A stretch of 26,679 nucleotides of DNA from an uncultured Bacteroidota bacterium (GCA_937920105.1 CALETH010000129.1:1-26679), one strand, 5' to 3'; shown: positions 7,280 through 15,358, counted from the first letter of the stretch. Made by a program: numbers and translations. The notes: a model not told the origin generated them from the sequence alone.

Positions 7280-9370
7280 TCAAAATCCAACCAATTTCTC
7301 CAACGCATTTGTAACGTGATATTCTTGTGGCAACATCACATTTTCCAATACAGGAGCGAATGGAACTGGAGTATCTAATGCAGCAACTCGCATTAATGGA
7401 GCATCAAGAAATTGAAAACACTCCTCAGCAATACTCGTTCCAATTTCTGCACCAAATCCACCCAACTTTGTATCTTCATGAACAATTAACACTTTTCCTG
7501 TTTTGCGTACGGAATTGTACACTGTTTCTTTATCCCACGGAATAATTGTTCTCAAATCAATTACTTCAATACTTGCACCAGTTTTTTCTTCTATTTTGCG
7601 AGCGGCTTCTAAAGAACGCTGCACCATAAATCCCCACGTTACAATAGTAACATCACTTCCCTCTTTTTTCACTTTTGCTAAACCAAATGGCAATAAATAA
7701 TTTTCGTCCGGCTCTGGTGATGAAGCAAATTGTTGACGATATAAGCCCTTATGTTCGCAAAATAATATTGGATTATCTTCACGACATGCGGTTTTCAAAA
7801 GTCCTTTTGCATCAGCAGCGTTAGAAGGAAATGCAATCCACAATCCCGGCATGTGTGCAAAAAATGCTTCTATACATTGACTGTGATACAATCCACCGCG
7901 AATATATCCACCAACGGCAACGCGTATTACTGCGGGACATGAAAATTCTCCATCAGAACGATAACGAAGATGAACAAGTTCATCACGCATTTGCATAAAG
8001 GCAGGCCAAATATAATCACCAAATTGAATTTCTACTACCGGTTTCATTCCACGAGTTGCTAAACCAATTGCTGTTCCAACAATACTTGCTTCTGCAAGTG
8101 GTGAGTTGAAAGCACGTTTTTTTCCAAACGCATCAGTCAATCCCTTTGTTGCCGTAAATACTCCGCCTTTTCCTCCCGCAATATCTTCTCCATACACTAA
8201 CATTTTTTTATTATGTTTCATTTCTTCATGAAGTGCATGATTGATTGCATCTACCATGACAATACTTTTTCCTGTATGTTCTGGTTCTACAAAATTTTCT
8301 TTTGGAACAACAATAATTGGAGAAAATACATTACGTTCTACTGTAGAAGGTTCAGGAAGTGGTGCTGCTTCTGCAATATCTGCTGCTGCCTCAATTTCTT
8401 TTTTGATTTCTGCTTTTAACGCATCAATTTCTTTTTGTGAAAGAATTTTATTGGTCAGTAAATATTTTTCTAATTTGGGGAGTGGGTCTCGTTTTTTATC
8501 TTCTTGCATTTCTTTTTCTTCACGATATTTTTTTGGGTCATCGGAAGAAGAGTGAGGGAACAACCGCACAACATCGGCTTCAATAATTGCCGGACCTTTT
8601 CCTGAACGAACATGAGTAACGGCTTCTTGTGCAACTTTGTAAGATTCTATAAAATCCGTTCCATCCATTCTAAAACTTGCAAGATTAGGATATGATTTAT
8701 AAAGTTCTGCAACAGAACCACCAGCAATTTGTTCTTCCAACGGAACGGAAATTGCATATTTATTATTTTGAACCATAAAAATTACCGGAAATTTTTCGCG
8801 GCTTGACCAACTCACCGCTTCAGCAAATTCTCCTTCACTGGTTGCACCTTCTCCAGAGGAAACGTACACAATTTCGTCCGTATTTTCTTTCACCGCTCCC
8901 ATTGCCACACCAACTGCTTGTAAAAATTGTGTTCCGGTGGGACTTGATTGTGCAACAATGCGAAGATTTTTATTTCCATAATGAGAAGGCATTTGTCTTC
9001 CATGGGAACTTGGTCCATCAGCACGATTCATATTTTCCAAAAAAATTTCTTTTGCGGTGGAACCATATTGTAAAGAAAATGCTAAATCTCTATAGTATGG
9101 ATATGCCCAATCATGACTCGGTTTCATCGCCATTGCCATTGCGATTTGACATGCTTCATGTCCGGGACCGCTGATGTGAAAAAATACTTTTCCTTGTTTG
9201 AGAAGATTGAGAAGTTTTTCATCCATCATGCGTGCAAGACACATTGTGCGAAAGCCCTGTATCAGTTGTTGATTGGTGAGTCCTTTTTTTGCAGTACTTT
9301 TTTCGTGTTTTGCTGCACCGTTAGTAGAGATGGTTTTACTTTTTGTGAGAGTTTGTTTTTTTACCGCCAT
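7280..9370 (-). CDS. 2-oxo acid dehydrogenase E1, fused alpha and beta subunits (branched-chain type)
   Basis: A single 696-residue chain joins E1 alpha (about 35-335) to E1 beta (about 365-696); the two are separate proteins in most bacteria, but this fusion is familiar in Bacteroidota and relatives. The alpha half has the thiamine segment GEGATSEGEF (173-182) to NN202-203. It also has HSSSDDPKKYR (273-283), the loop typical of branched-chain rather than pyruvate enzymes. The linker 335-365 is Glu/Pro/Val-rich. The beta half has GEDIA (394-398), RGGLYHSQ (491-498) and a transketolase C-terminal domain from about 560. It oxidatively decarboxylates branched-chain 2-oxo acids and acylates the E2 lipoyl group. 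The lipB stop lies within its Shine-Dalgarno (TAGGAGAAAA), 12 bases before the ATG, which favours coupled translation. As in pdhA, Glu replaces the usual Asp of GDG. Confidence 0.93.
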   Translation of the reverse strand: MAVKKQTLTKSKTISTNGAAKHEKSTAKKGLTNQQLIQGFRTMCLARMMDEKLLNLLKQGKVFFHISGPGHEACQIAMAMAMKPSHDWAYPYYRDLAFSLQYGSTAKEIFLENMNRADGPSSHGRQMPSHYGNKNLRIVAQSSPTGTQFLQAVGVAMGAVKENTDEIVYVSSGEGATSEGEFAEAVSWSSREKFPVIFMVQNNKYAISVPLEEQIAGGSVAELYKSYPNLASFRMDGTDFIESYKVAQEAVTHVRSGKGPAIIEADVVRLFPHSSSDDPKKYREEKEMQEDKKRDPLPKLEKYLLTNKILSQKEIDALKAEIKKEIEAAADIAEAAPLPEPSTVERNVFSPIIVVPKENFVEPEHTGKSIVMVDAINHALHEEMKHNKKMLVYGEDIAGGKGGVFTATKGLTDAFGKKRAFNSPLAEASIVGTAIGLATRGMKPVVEIQFGDYIWPAFMQMRDELVHLRYRSDGEFSCPAVIRVAVGGYIRGGLYHSQCIEAFFAHMPGLWIAFPSNAADAKGLLKTACREDNPILFCEHKGLYRQQFASSPEPDENYLLPFGLAKVKKEGSDVTIVTWGFMVQRSLEAARKIEEKTGASIEVIDLRTIIPWDKETVYNSVRKTGKVLIVHEDTKLGGFGAEIGTSIAEECFQFLDAPLMRVAALDTPVPFAPVLENVMLPQEYHVTNALEKLVGF

Positions 9371-9382
9371 GTAATTTTTCTC

Positions 9383-10054
9383 CTATAAGAGATGGTTCAA
9401 TAATTGTTCTTTTGTGATTGGTGTTATTTCTACCGAAAATATTTTTTTTATGTGATGGATAATATGTGTTTCAACTTCTTGTAATGAAATTTCTTTTTGT
9501 AAAATTTTTTGTAATGATGTTACACCTTTATGAAAAATTCCGCAGGGAATGATTCTATCAAAATAAGAAAGGTCTGTATTGACATTTAATGCGAAACCGT
9601 GCATGGTGAACCATCGACTAATTTTGACTCCAATCGCAGCAATTTTTTCACTACCAACCCAAACCCCCGTATAATCAGTATCACGAGTTGCTTCTATATT
9701 ATATTCTCGCAATGTGTGAATTAGCACTTCTTCTAATTTTCGCAAGTATTTATGACTGTCTTTTTCGTAGTGTGATAAATCTAAAATCGGATAGCCAACA
9801 AATTGTCCCGGTCCGTGAAATGTTATATCTCCTCCTCTATCAATGTGAAAAACTTCTATTCCTTTTTTTTGTAATTCCTCGTCATTAGCAAGTAGATGAT
9901 TTTCGTTTGCTGCTTTTCCTAATGTGTAAACTGGTTCATGTTCTGTGAGTAATATTACATCATCTATTTTATTTTCCATTCTTGCAGAAAAAATTTTCTT
10001 TTGCAATTCCCATGTTTCTGCATATTTGGTTTTTCCGAGATGTAGGATGTGCAT
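9383..10054 (-). CDS. lipB: Octanoyltransferase (lipoate biosynthesis)
   Basis: Transfers octanoate from acyl carrier protein to the lipoyl-domain lysine of E2, which LipA then sulfurates. The 223 residues contain RGGDITFHGPGQ (73-84), catalytic K144 in GVKISRW and catalytic C171 in IIPCGI, so the acyl-enzyme cysteine/lysine pair is intact. The gene lies three bases after the hypothetical gene and 12 before the E1 fusion, placing cofactor attachment in the same transcript as the enzyme that needs it. Start ATG at 10054. Confidence 0.97.
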   Translation of the reverse strand: MHILHLGKTKYAETWELQKKIFSARMENKIDDVILLTEHEPVYTLGKAANENHLLANDEELQKKGIEVFHIDRGGDITFHGPGQFVGYPILDLSHYEKDSHKYLRKLEEVLIHTLREYNIEATRDTDYTGVWVGSEKIAAIGVKISRWFTMHGFALNVNTDLSYFDRIIPCGIFHKGVTSLQKILQKEISLQEVETHIIHHIKKIFSVEITPITKEQLLNHLL

Positions 10055-10057
10055 TGC

Positions 10058-10924
10058 TTATTTAATCATTGTTTGATATTCCATCATTGATTGAGCAAAT
10101 TTTTCTGTTTTTTCATAACTACTTAAACAATATGCTTCATTAATTCCAGTTGTACTTGAAAGTCTTATTTCTCCATATTTACAAATAGGAATTTGGTAAT
10201 TGTCTTTGAATCTTTTATCAGGAGTTCCATTTTTATTAACCTTTGCCCACATATAACCTTCTACAATAGCGTCATTTGGTATCTTTCCTTGCTCTAAAAA
10301 ATTTTGTTTGTCAAAATTGAATTTTAATTCTTTAATATCAACAATTCCAAAATTTTCATATGTGTTGATAATAATTACAAAAGAAGGATAAATATAAAGG
10401 TCACCACCATTAGCATTTTCAAAGTGCAACGTTTTATATTTAGATTTAATAATATCAAGTTTACCATAACCAAACTTCACTTCTTTTCTGATAATTTCGG
10501 TTGATGCTGCAGAGCGTGTTTTTCTTTGGTCATTTTCCGCTGATGCAGTTACATCCCAAATATATTCACATGAAAGTAAGGTTTTATAATTTTCAATCAA
10601 GTTATTATATTTTTCCTCTACTTGTTCATCAAGGGTTACATCAACATTAATAAAACATCTATCTAATTGATTTTTTAAGTTTTCTAAATATTCTTCTTTA
10701 TCCTTTTTATTTTTTTTAAACCATTTTATAAAAACACCAAAAATCAAGATATAAGAAAATACCATTAAATTTTTAGCAACTCTTAACTTACTTTCAATCT
10801 GTGTTATTTCTTCTTTTAAATTATTCTTCTCTTGATAACATTTAAAAAGAATTTTCTTTAAATCTTGAAGTCCTTCAGTTGTTACAGATTTTGGATGGGA
10901 AGTTTTAATCTCAGTGATTTCCAT
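10058..10924 (-). CDS. Hypothetical membrane-anchored protein with coiled coil and VNKNGTPDKRF domain
   Basis: 288 residues. A charged helical region (20-50) leads into a hydrophobic helix (about 53-69), a Lys-rich stretch and a further coil (72-118). The C-terminal half, about 120-285, is mixed alpha/beta. It contains HFENANGGDLYIYPSF (167-182) and VNKNGTPDKRFKDNYQIP (229-246), followed by a YGEIRLSS strand and a GINEAYCLSS strand. I associate this C-terminal pattern with a recurrent uncharacterised domain seen at the ends of membrane, coiled-coil or DUF4236-type proteins in several phyla; this is from memory and needs a profile search. It sits 15 bases after lpdA and three before lipB, so it is co-transcribed with metabolic genes despite no evident link. 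Confidence 0.75.
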   Translation of the reverse strand: MEITEIKTSHPKSVTTEGLQDLKKILFKCYQEKNNLKEEITQIESKLRVAKNLMVFSYILIFGVFIKWFKKNKKDKEEYLENLKNQLDRCFINVDVTLDEQVEEKYNNLIENYKTLLSCEYIWDVTASAENDQRKTRSAASTEIIRKEVKFGYGKLDIIKSKYKTLHFENANGGDLYIYPSFVIIINTYENFGIVDIKELKFNFDKQNFLEQGKIPNDAIVEGYMWAKVNKNGTPDKRFKDNYQIPICKYGEIRLSSTTGINEAYCLSSYEKTEKFAQSMMEYQTMIK

Positions 10925-10939
10925 ATTCTTACCAAAAAT

Positions 10940-12331
10940 CTATATATGAATCGCTTCACCGTACGCATCCAAAGCCGCTTCAGCAATTCCTTCTGTTAAT
11001 GTTGGATGTGCGTGAATGCTTTGAATAATTTGTTCTGCAGTAGTTTCCAACGTACGAGCAGTGACAAGTTCTGCAAGCATTTCAGTTGCTTCCGGTCCGA
11101 TAATGTGTGCACCGAGAAGTTCTCCGTATTTTGCATCAAAAATTAATTTTACCATTCCTTCGGTATCATTGAGTGCTAACGCCTTTCCGTGCGAACGGAA
11201 TGGATAACGTCCCACTTTTATTTCATATCCTTTTTGACGTGCTTTTTCTTCTGTGAAACCAACACTTGCAACTTGCGGCTGGCAATAGGTACATCCGGGA
11301 ATATTTTCATAATTAACGGGATGTGGTTTCTTTCCTGCGATTGCTTCTACACATACAACACCTTCTGCTGATGCCTTGTGTGCAAGCCATGGTGCTCCCG
11401 CAACATCTCCAATTGCATAAATTCCATCAACATTGGTTTTGCAATATTTATCTACTTTAATAAATGAACGGTCAGTTTGCACTCCTAAAGTTTCCAATCC
11501 GAGATTTTCTATATTTCCTTGAACTCCAATTGCAACGAGTGCAATATCGGCTTTGATTTCTTTTTTTCCATCTTTACCACTGACAACTACAGTTACTTCT
11601 TTTCCGGATGTTACACTTTCCACTTTTGTTTCGGTGAGAATTTCAATTCCATTTTTGGTGAAAACTCTTGTAAGTGTTTTCGTAATTTCTGCATCTTCAA
11701 TAGGAAGAATTGTTGGAAGCATTTCTATAATGGTTACTTTTGCTCCATACATATTATAAAAGTATGCAAACTCTACTCCGATTGCTCCGGCTCCGATAAC
11801 TACCATTCGTTTTGGAACTTCGGGAAGTACCATTGCTTCAGTACTGGTAATCACTTTTTTTCTATCGATGGGAATACTTGGAAAACTTCTTGGTCTCGCA
11901 CCAGTTGCAACAATAATATGTTTTGCATTAATTTTTTCTGTTTTTCCGGATTGTGTTACTTCCACAACTCCTTTACTAATAATTTTTGCTGTTCCTTTGA
12001 GGTGTTCTACTTTATTTTTTTTGAAGAGAAATTCTATTCCTTTAGAAAGTTTGCCCGCAATATCACGGCTGCGTTGTATTGCTTTAGAAAAATCTACTTT
12101 TAAATTTGTAAAACTGAAACCATAATCTTCTGCATGTTTCAGTGTGTGATATACTTCTGCGTTTTTCAACAATGCCTTGGTTGGAATACATCCCCAATTG
12201 AGACAAATTCCACCAAGATTTTCTTTTTCGACAACAAGTGTTTTTAATCCGAGTTGACCTGCTCGTATTGCGGCTACGTAACCACCGGGTCCACCACCGA
12301 TAACGAGTACATCGTATTGTTTTTCTGGCAT
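10940..12331 (-). CDS. lpdA: Dihydrolipoyl dehydrogenase (E3)
   Basis: FAD enzyme that reoxidises dihydrolipoyl-E2 with NAD; probably shared by all lipoyl complexes in the cell. The 463 residues start with the FAD Rossmann motif VIGGGPGG (10-17). The redox disulfide C43/C48 lies in GGICLNWGCIPTK. A second NAD Rossmann motif, VIGAGAIGVEFA, is near the middle, and the C-terminal dyad H442/E447 is in HAHPTLTE. I use the ATG at 12331: an AAAGGA Shine-Dalgarno lies nine bases upstream, and the family begins just before the Rossmann strand. A TTG further upstream (12349) would place that Shine-Dalgarno inside the gene. It is the first gene of the operon and has a candidate promoter at 12387-12417. 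Confidence 0.97.
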   Translation of the reverse strand: MPEKQYDVLVIGGGPGGYVAAIRAGQLGLKTLVVEKENLGGICLNWGCIPTKALLKNAEVYHTLKHAEDYGFSFTNLKVDFSKAIQRSRDIAGKLSKGIEFLFKKNKVEHLKGTAKIISKGVVEVTQSGKTEKINAKHIIVATGARPRSFPSIPIDRKKVITSTEAMVLPEVPKRMVVIGAGAIGVEFAYFYNMYGAKVTIIEMLPTILPIEDAEITKTLTRVFTKNGIEILTETKVESVTSGKEVTVVVSGKDGKKEIKADIALVAIGVQGNIENLGLETLGVQTDRSFIKVDKYCKTNVDGIYAIGDVAGAPWLAHKASAEGVVCVEAIAGKKPHPVNYENIPGCTYCQPQVASVGFTEEKARQKGYEIKVGRYPFRSHGKALALNDTEGMVKLIFDAKYGELLGAHIIGPEATEMLAELVTARTLETTAEQIIQSIHAHPTLTEGIAEAALDAYGEAIHI

Positions 12332-12386
12332 GATAAAAAATCCTTTCAAAAATAAAATTTAAAATGAATATTTTTTCTAAAAATCA

Positions 12387-12417
12387 CAAAAATATTTTTA
12401 ATGTACCCAATTTTCAA
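12387..12417 (-). promoter_or_regulatory. Candidate Bacteroidota-type promoter for the lpdA operon
   Basis: On the minus strand, TATTTTTG (12387-12394) fits the -7 consensus TAnnTTTG. TTG (12415-12417) lies 20 bases upstream, the usual place of the -33 element. Transcription would begin near 12380 and leave a leader of about 50 bases with an AAAGGA before the ATG at 12331. The region is AT-rich, so a chance match is possible. Confidence 0.45.
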
Positions 12418-12560
12418 GGAAAAAACAACGAGAAAAGTTTTGTAGAATTGGAGTAAAAATCTGCAGAATAAATTTACAATAATTGTGTTTGATTTCTGTA
12501 GAGAATTTCCTATTTTTAATAAGAAAAAAGATTTTTTCCGTATTTATTATAAAATTTTTT

Positions 12561-12932
12561 ATGGGTAGAGCAAAATATAAAACACAGTTTTGTAATTCTT
12601 GTAATAAAGAGACAAAAATGGAAATCCTTCGTGCTGTAGAAGGTTCTGAAACAAAATTTTGGTTTAAATGTTCTCGTTGCAGACATAGTATGGTTATAGA
12701 TACTGCAAAAGTGAACACAGAAGAAAAAGTTGAATTGCAACGCGAACAATGTCTTACCTATTCTCCATTTGATACGTATGAAATTGGTGCGATGTTATAT
12801 CATACAGAATGGGATGATATGGGAAAAATAAAATCAAAAGAAAAAACTTCCGGTGGTGGAGAATCCATTACTGTAATTTTTGAAAAAATTGGTACAAAAA
12901 AACTTATCGTGAATTTGCAACACGAAGAATAA
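12561..12932 (+). CDS. Small zinc-ribbon protein with UvrD-tail/Tudor-like C-terminus
   Basis: 123 residues, starting at ATG 12561 because the zinc-ribbon module begins at once; an upstream extension reads through AT-rich non-coding sequence. C11-x2-C14 and C37-x2-C40 form a four-cysteine zinc ribbon with a basic, aromatic surround (FWFKCSRCRH). The C-terminal part, about 73-121, reads YEIGAMLYHTEWDDMGKI, a Gly-rich turn, then ITVIFEKIGTKKLIV. It resembles the small beta-barrel that ends PcrA/UvrD helicases (pattern Y.xG..V.H..xG.G.I...V.F...G.K.L), a region known to contact RNA polymerase in PcrA. That similarity is my reading by eye. It is one of only two plus-strand genes, 54 bases upstream of rpsU, and lacks a Shine-Dalgarno. 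A role with ribosomes or RNA polymerase is an inference. Confidence 0.8.
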   Translation: MGRAKYKTQFCNSCNKETKMEILRAVEGSETKFWFKCSRCRHSMVIDTAKVNTEEKVELQREQCLTYSPFDTYEIGAMLYHTEWDDMGKIKSKEKTSGGGESITVIFEKIGTKKLIVNLQHEE

Positions 12933-12971
12933 TTATTCATCATTTTATAAACTTTTATTATTATATAATTA

Positions 12972-12980
12972 GGGAGGTGA
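12972..12980 (+). promoter_or_regulatory. Unusually strong Shine-Dalgarno of rpsU
   Basis: GGGAGGTGA, nearly a full anti-Shine-Dalgarno match, six bases before the TTG start at 12987. Other genes here have at most AAAGGA or TAGGAG, and several have none. Confidence 0.8.
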
Positions 12981-12986
12981 ATTGTT

Positions 12987-13184
12987 TTGGTAGGTATAAC
13001 AATTAATGAAAATGAAAACATTGACCGTGCTATCAGACGTTTTAAGAAAAAATATGAACGCTCCGGAGTTTTAAAAGAATATAAAAAGCGTACATTTTTT
13101 GTAAAACCATCCGTAAAAAAACGTATGGAAAAAATTAAAGCGGTAAGAAGAACTCAACGTTCTGAAATGGAAGAAAATATGTAG
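12987..13184 (+). CDS. rpsU: Ribosomal protein bS21
   Basis: 65-residue small-subunit protein located near the 3' end of 16S rRNA. It begins VGITINENENIDRAIRRFKKKYERSG, with the typical RTFFVKPSVKKR basic segment after it. The start is TTG at 12987, preceded by GGGAGGTGA; no ATG is available at the conserved N-terminus. The contrast of a weak start codon with an excellent Shine-Dalgarno suggests translational control: in Flavobacterium, ribosomes lacking bS21 expose the anti-Shine-Dalgarno and favour rpsU translation. The gene follows the zinc-ribbon gene by 54 bases and is closed by the terminator at 13215-13244. Confidence 0.96.
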   Translation: MVGITINENENIDRAIRRFKKKYERSGVLKEYKKRTFFVKPSVKKRMEKIKAVRRTQRSEMEENM

Positions 13185-13214
13185 TCTTTTATCTTTCATT
13201 TATTCATTCAATAA

Positions 13215-13244
13215 AAAAATCCCGATTATATAATCGGGATTTTT
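13215..13244. terminator. Bidirectional intrinsic terminator between rpsU and queA
   Basis: Perfect 14-base arms: AAAAATCCCGATTA (13215-13228) and TAATCGGGATTTTT (13231-13244), loop TA. The A/T ends give a T-run in both directions, with TTTTTGTTTTT continuing on the plus strand, so it can stop rpsU transcripts and also transcripts of the converging queA operon. Confidence 0.92.
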
Positions 13245-13282
13245 GTTTTTAATTGTAAAAAATAGAATGTCATTTTTTACAA

Positions 13283-14320
13283 TCATAAAATTAACATTGC
13301 ATCACCATAACTATAAAATCTATATCCTTTTTTAATGGCAAGTTTGTATGCTTTCATGATAAAATCATAATCTGCAAAGGCAGAAACTAACATTAAGAGT
13401 GTGGATTCCGGTAGATGAAAATTAGTAATAAGTTTATCAGTAATTTTAAAACTGTAGGATGGAAAAATAAATTTATCGGTCCAACCAGAAGTTGCTTTTA
13501 AATGTCCATCAACAGTAACACTTGTTTCTAATGCTCGGCAAGCACTTGTTCCAACGACAAAAACGTTATGTTTTGTATCAATCGTTTTATTCACAATATT
13601 AACGGTGGATTGCGGAACTTCATAATATTCAGAATCCATTTTGTGCTTTGTTAAATCCTCTACTTCCACGGGGCGAAATGTTCCAAGTCCAATATGCAAT
13701 AAAACCGGAGTTACTTTCACACCTTTTTTTTCTAATTTTGTAATTAATGGTTTTGTAAAATGTAATCCAGCAGTTGGTGCAGCAACAGAACCAATGGTGT
13801 TAGCAAAAATTGTTTGATAATCTTCTTTATCTCTATCTGTTGCTTCTCGTTTAATGTATGGTGGGAGCGGCATTGTTCCAATGCGTTCTACCAATTTAAA
13901 AATATCCCCTTCATAATTGAAACGCACAGTACGTCCTCGTGAAGTAGTATTATCGATGATTTCACAATTTACTTTGTCATTATCAAAATAAATTTTGTTG
14001 CCGATACGTACTTTACGTGCCGGGTCAACAACAACATCCCAAATATTTTCAGCAGCATTTAACTGTCGTAATAAAAGTACTTCAATTTTCGCATTGGTTT
14101 TTTCTTTGTTTCCAATCAGGCGTGCAGGAAATACTTTTGTATTATTTACAACAAGTGTATCTCCTTTTTCAAAATAATCCACCACATCATAAAAATGGCG
14201 TTCTTCTATCTTTTCTTCTTTTCGATGAAGAACCATTAAGCGAGCATGGTCTCTTTTTTTAGAAGGTTTTTTCGCTATGAGATTTCGGGGAATTGGATAT
14301 TTGAACTCTGAAAGTTTCAT
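13283..14320 (-). CDS. queA: tRNA S-adenosylmethionine:ribosyltransferase-isomerase (queuosine pathway)
   Basis: Transfers and isomerises the ribose of S-adenosylmethionine onto 7-aminomethyl-7-deazaguanine in tRNA, giving epoxyqueuosine. The 345 residues are of family length. Motifs seen are DTLVVNNTKVFPARL (54-68), PLPPYIKR and the APTAGLHFT segment in the middle, and ITNFHLPESTLLMLVSAF near the C-terminus. The start ATG at 14320 has an AAAGGAAA Shine-Dalgarno. It is the last gene after DUF374 and lpxK, 12 bases downstream of lpxK, and is closed by the shared terminator at 13215-13244. Other queuosine genes are not in the window. Confidence 0.96.
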   Translation of the reverse strand: MKLSEFKYPIPRNLIAKKPSKKRDHARLMVLHRKEEKIEERHFYDVVDYFEKGDTLVVNNTKVFPARLIGNKEKTNAKIEVLLLRQLNAAENIWDVVVDPARKVRIGNKIYFDNDKVNCEIIDNTTSRGRTVRFNYEGDIFKLVERIGTMPLPPYIKREATDRDKEDYQTIFANTIGSVAAPTAGLHFTKPLITKLEKKGVKVTPVLLHIGLGTFRPVEVEDLTKHKMDSEYYEVPQSTVNIVNKTIDTKHNVFVVGTSACRALETSVTVDGHLKATSGWTDKFIFPSYSFKITDKLITNFHLPESTLLMLVSAFADYDFIMKAYKLAIKKGYRFYSYGDAMLIL

Positions 14321-14332
14321 GAAAATTTTCCT

Positions 14333-15358
14333 TTATAATGTATGGGATAACAATAATTGTTCCCATTGATTTTGTTGATGAATAGTAATTTTTCCTTTTG
14401 CAATAAGTAATGATATGTTTGTTGAAGAAAAAAATGGAAGAAGTTTTGCGGCATCTTTTTCTGTCGTAATCACATATTCAATATTTTTTTGCTGGATTGT
14501 TGAAATTATTTTTTGTAGTTCTTCTTGTTTATAATAATGATGGTCTGGAAATGGAAAAAAATCTTCGATACAACATCCTACTTTTTTGAGTGTTTCATAA
14601 AAATGTTCTGGATTGGCAATAGCACAAATCGCAATACATTTTTTCTTTTGTAATTCTTCTATAGAAATATTTTTTTTATCATCACACTTTACAAACGAAT
14701 CAAGATGATATGAACTTGTGAATATCGGTACTGATGTATACTTCTTAATAGTAGAAATTATTTTTTCATAAGAAGAATTTTTTTCTACTTTTGTAATGAC
14801 AACAGCATTTGCTCGTTTTACAGAATTCAACATTTCTCTTCTATATCCCACCGGCAATACTGATGTTGTAAAGGTATTATCTGTAATCAACAAAATATTC
14901 AAATCTCTGTGTAAGGCACGATGCTGAAAACCATCATCCATGACAATAATTTCAGCACTAAATTTTTCTATAGCATAACGTGCTGCATCTGCTCGTTTTT
15001 CATTCACAATAATAATAGCATTAGGAATATTATTGGCTAACTGAAATGGTTCATCCCCTGCTTCTTCCACATTTGCTAAAATTTTTTCTCCATCACTCAC
15101 AACAACCAAATTTTTTGTTTTTCTTCCATATCCACGACTTACGATTGCTACGCGTTTTTTTTGTTGAAGAAAAAATTTTGTAATGATTTCTGTAAATGGT
15201 GTTTTACCTGTTCCACCAGTTGTAATATTTCCCACGGAAATAACTGGAACAGAAACTTTTGTCTCAGAAAAAATTTTCCAATCATACAACTTATTACGAG
15301 CAAAAACACCAATTCCGTATAACCACGAAAACGGCAACAAATACGGATGTGGGTTCAT
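14333..15358 (-). CDS. lpxK: Tetraacyldisaccharide 4'-kinase
   Basis: Phosphorylates the 4' position of the lipid A disaccharide at the inner membrane. The N-terminal hydrophobic segment includes LLPFSWLYGIGVFARN (7-22). The P-loop GNITTGGTGKTP is at 43-54 and the catalytic-region DDGFQH at 141-146. 341 residues is typical. The ATG overlaps the DUF374 stop by four bases (ATGA), so the two are translationally coupled. Its substrate is the product of LpxB (16099-17226), the gene just beyond DUF374. Confidence 0.95.
   Translation of the reverse strand: MNPHPYLLPFSWLYGIGVFARNKLYDWKIFSETKVSVPVISVGNITTGGTGKTPFTEIITKFFLQQKKRVAIVSRGYGRKTKNLVVVSDGEKILANVEEAGDEPFQLANNIPNAIIIVNEKRADAARYAIEKFSAEIIVMDDGFQHRALHRDLNILLITDNTFTTSVLPVGYRREMLNSVKRANAVVITKVEKNSSYEKIISTIKKYTSVPIFTSSYHLDSFVKCDDKKNISIEELQKKKCIAICAIANPEHFYETLKKVGCCIEDFFPFPDHHYYKQEELQKIISTIQQKNIEYVITTEKDAAKLLPFFSSTNISLLIAKGKITIHQQNQWEQLLLSHTL

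Noticed and set aside
11519..12103. 194-codon open frame opposite lpdA
   Set aside because: Extremely Cys/Phe/Asn-rich and low complexity, as expected from the antisense of an AT-rich gene; lpdA is certain.
12332..12349. Upstream TTG start for lpdA adding six residues
   Set aside because: It would bury the AAAGGA Shine-Dalgarno within the gene; the ATG at 12331 has good spacing to it.
12483..12560. Upstream extension of the zinc-ribbon gene
   Set aside because: The extra 26 residues are Phe/Ile/Lys-rich translation of AT-rich intergenic DNA; the CxxC module begins soon after the ATG at 12561.
12964..12969. TATAAT just upstream of rpsU
   Set aside because: A start site about seven bases further would fall inside the Shine-Dalgarno, leaving no usable leader.
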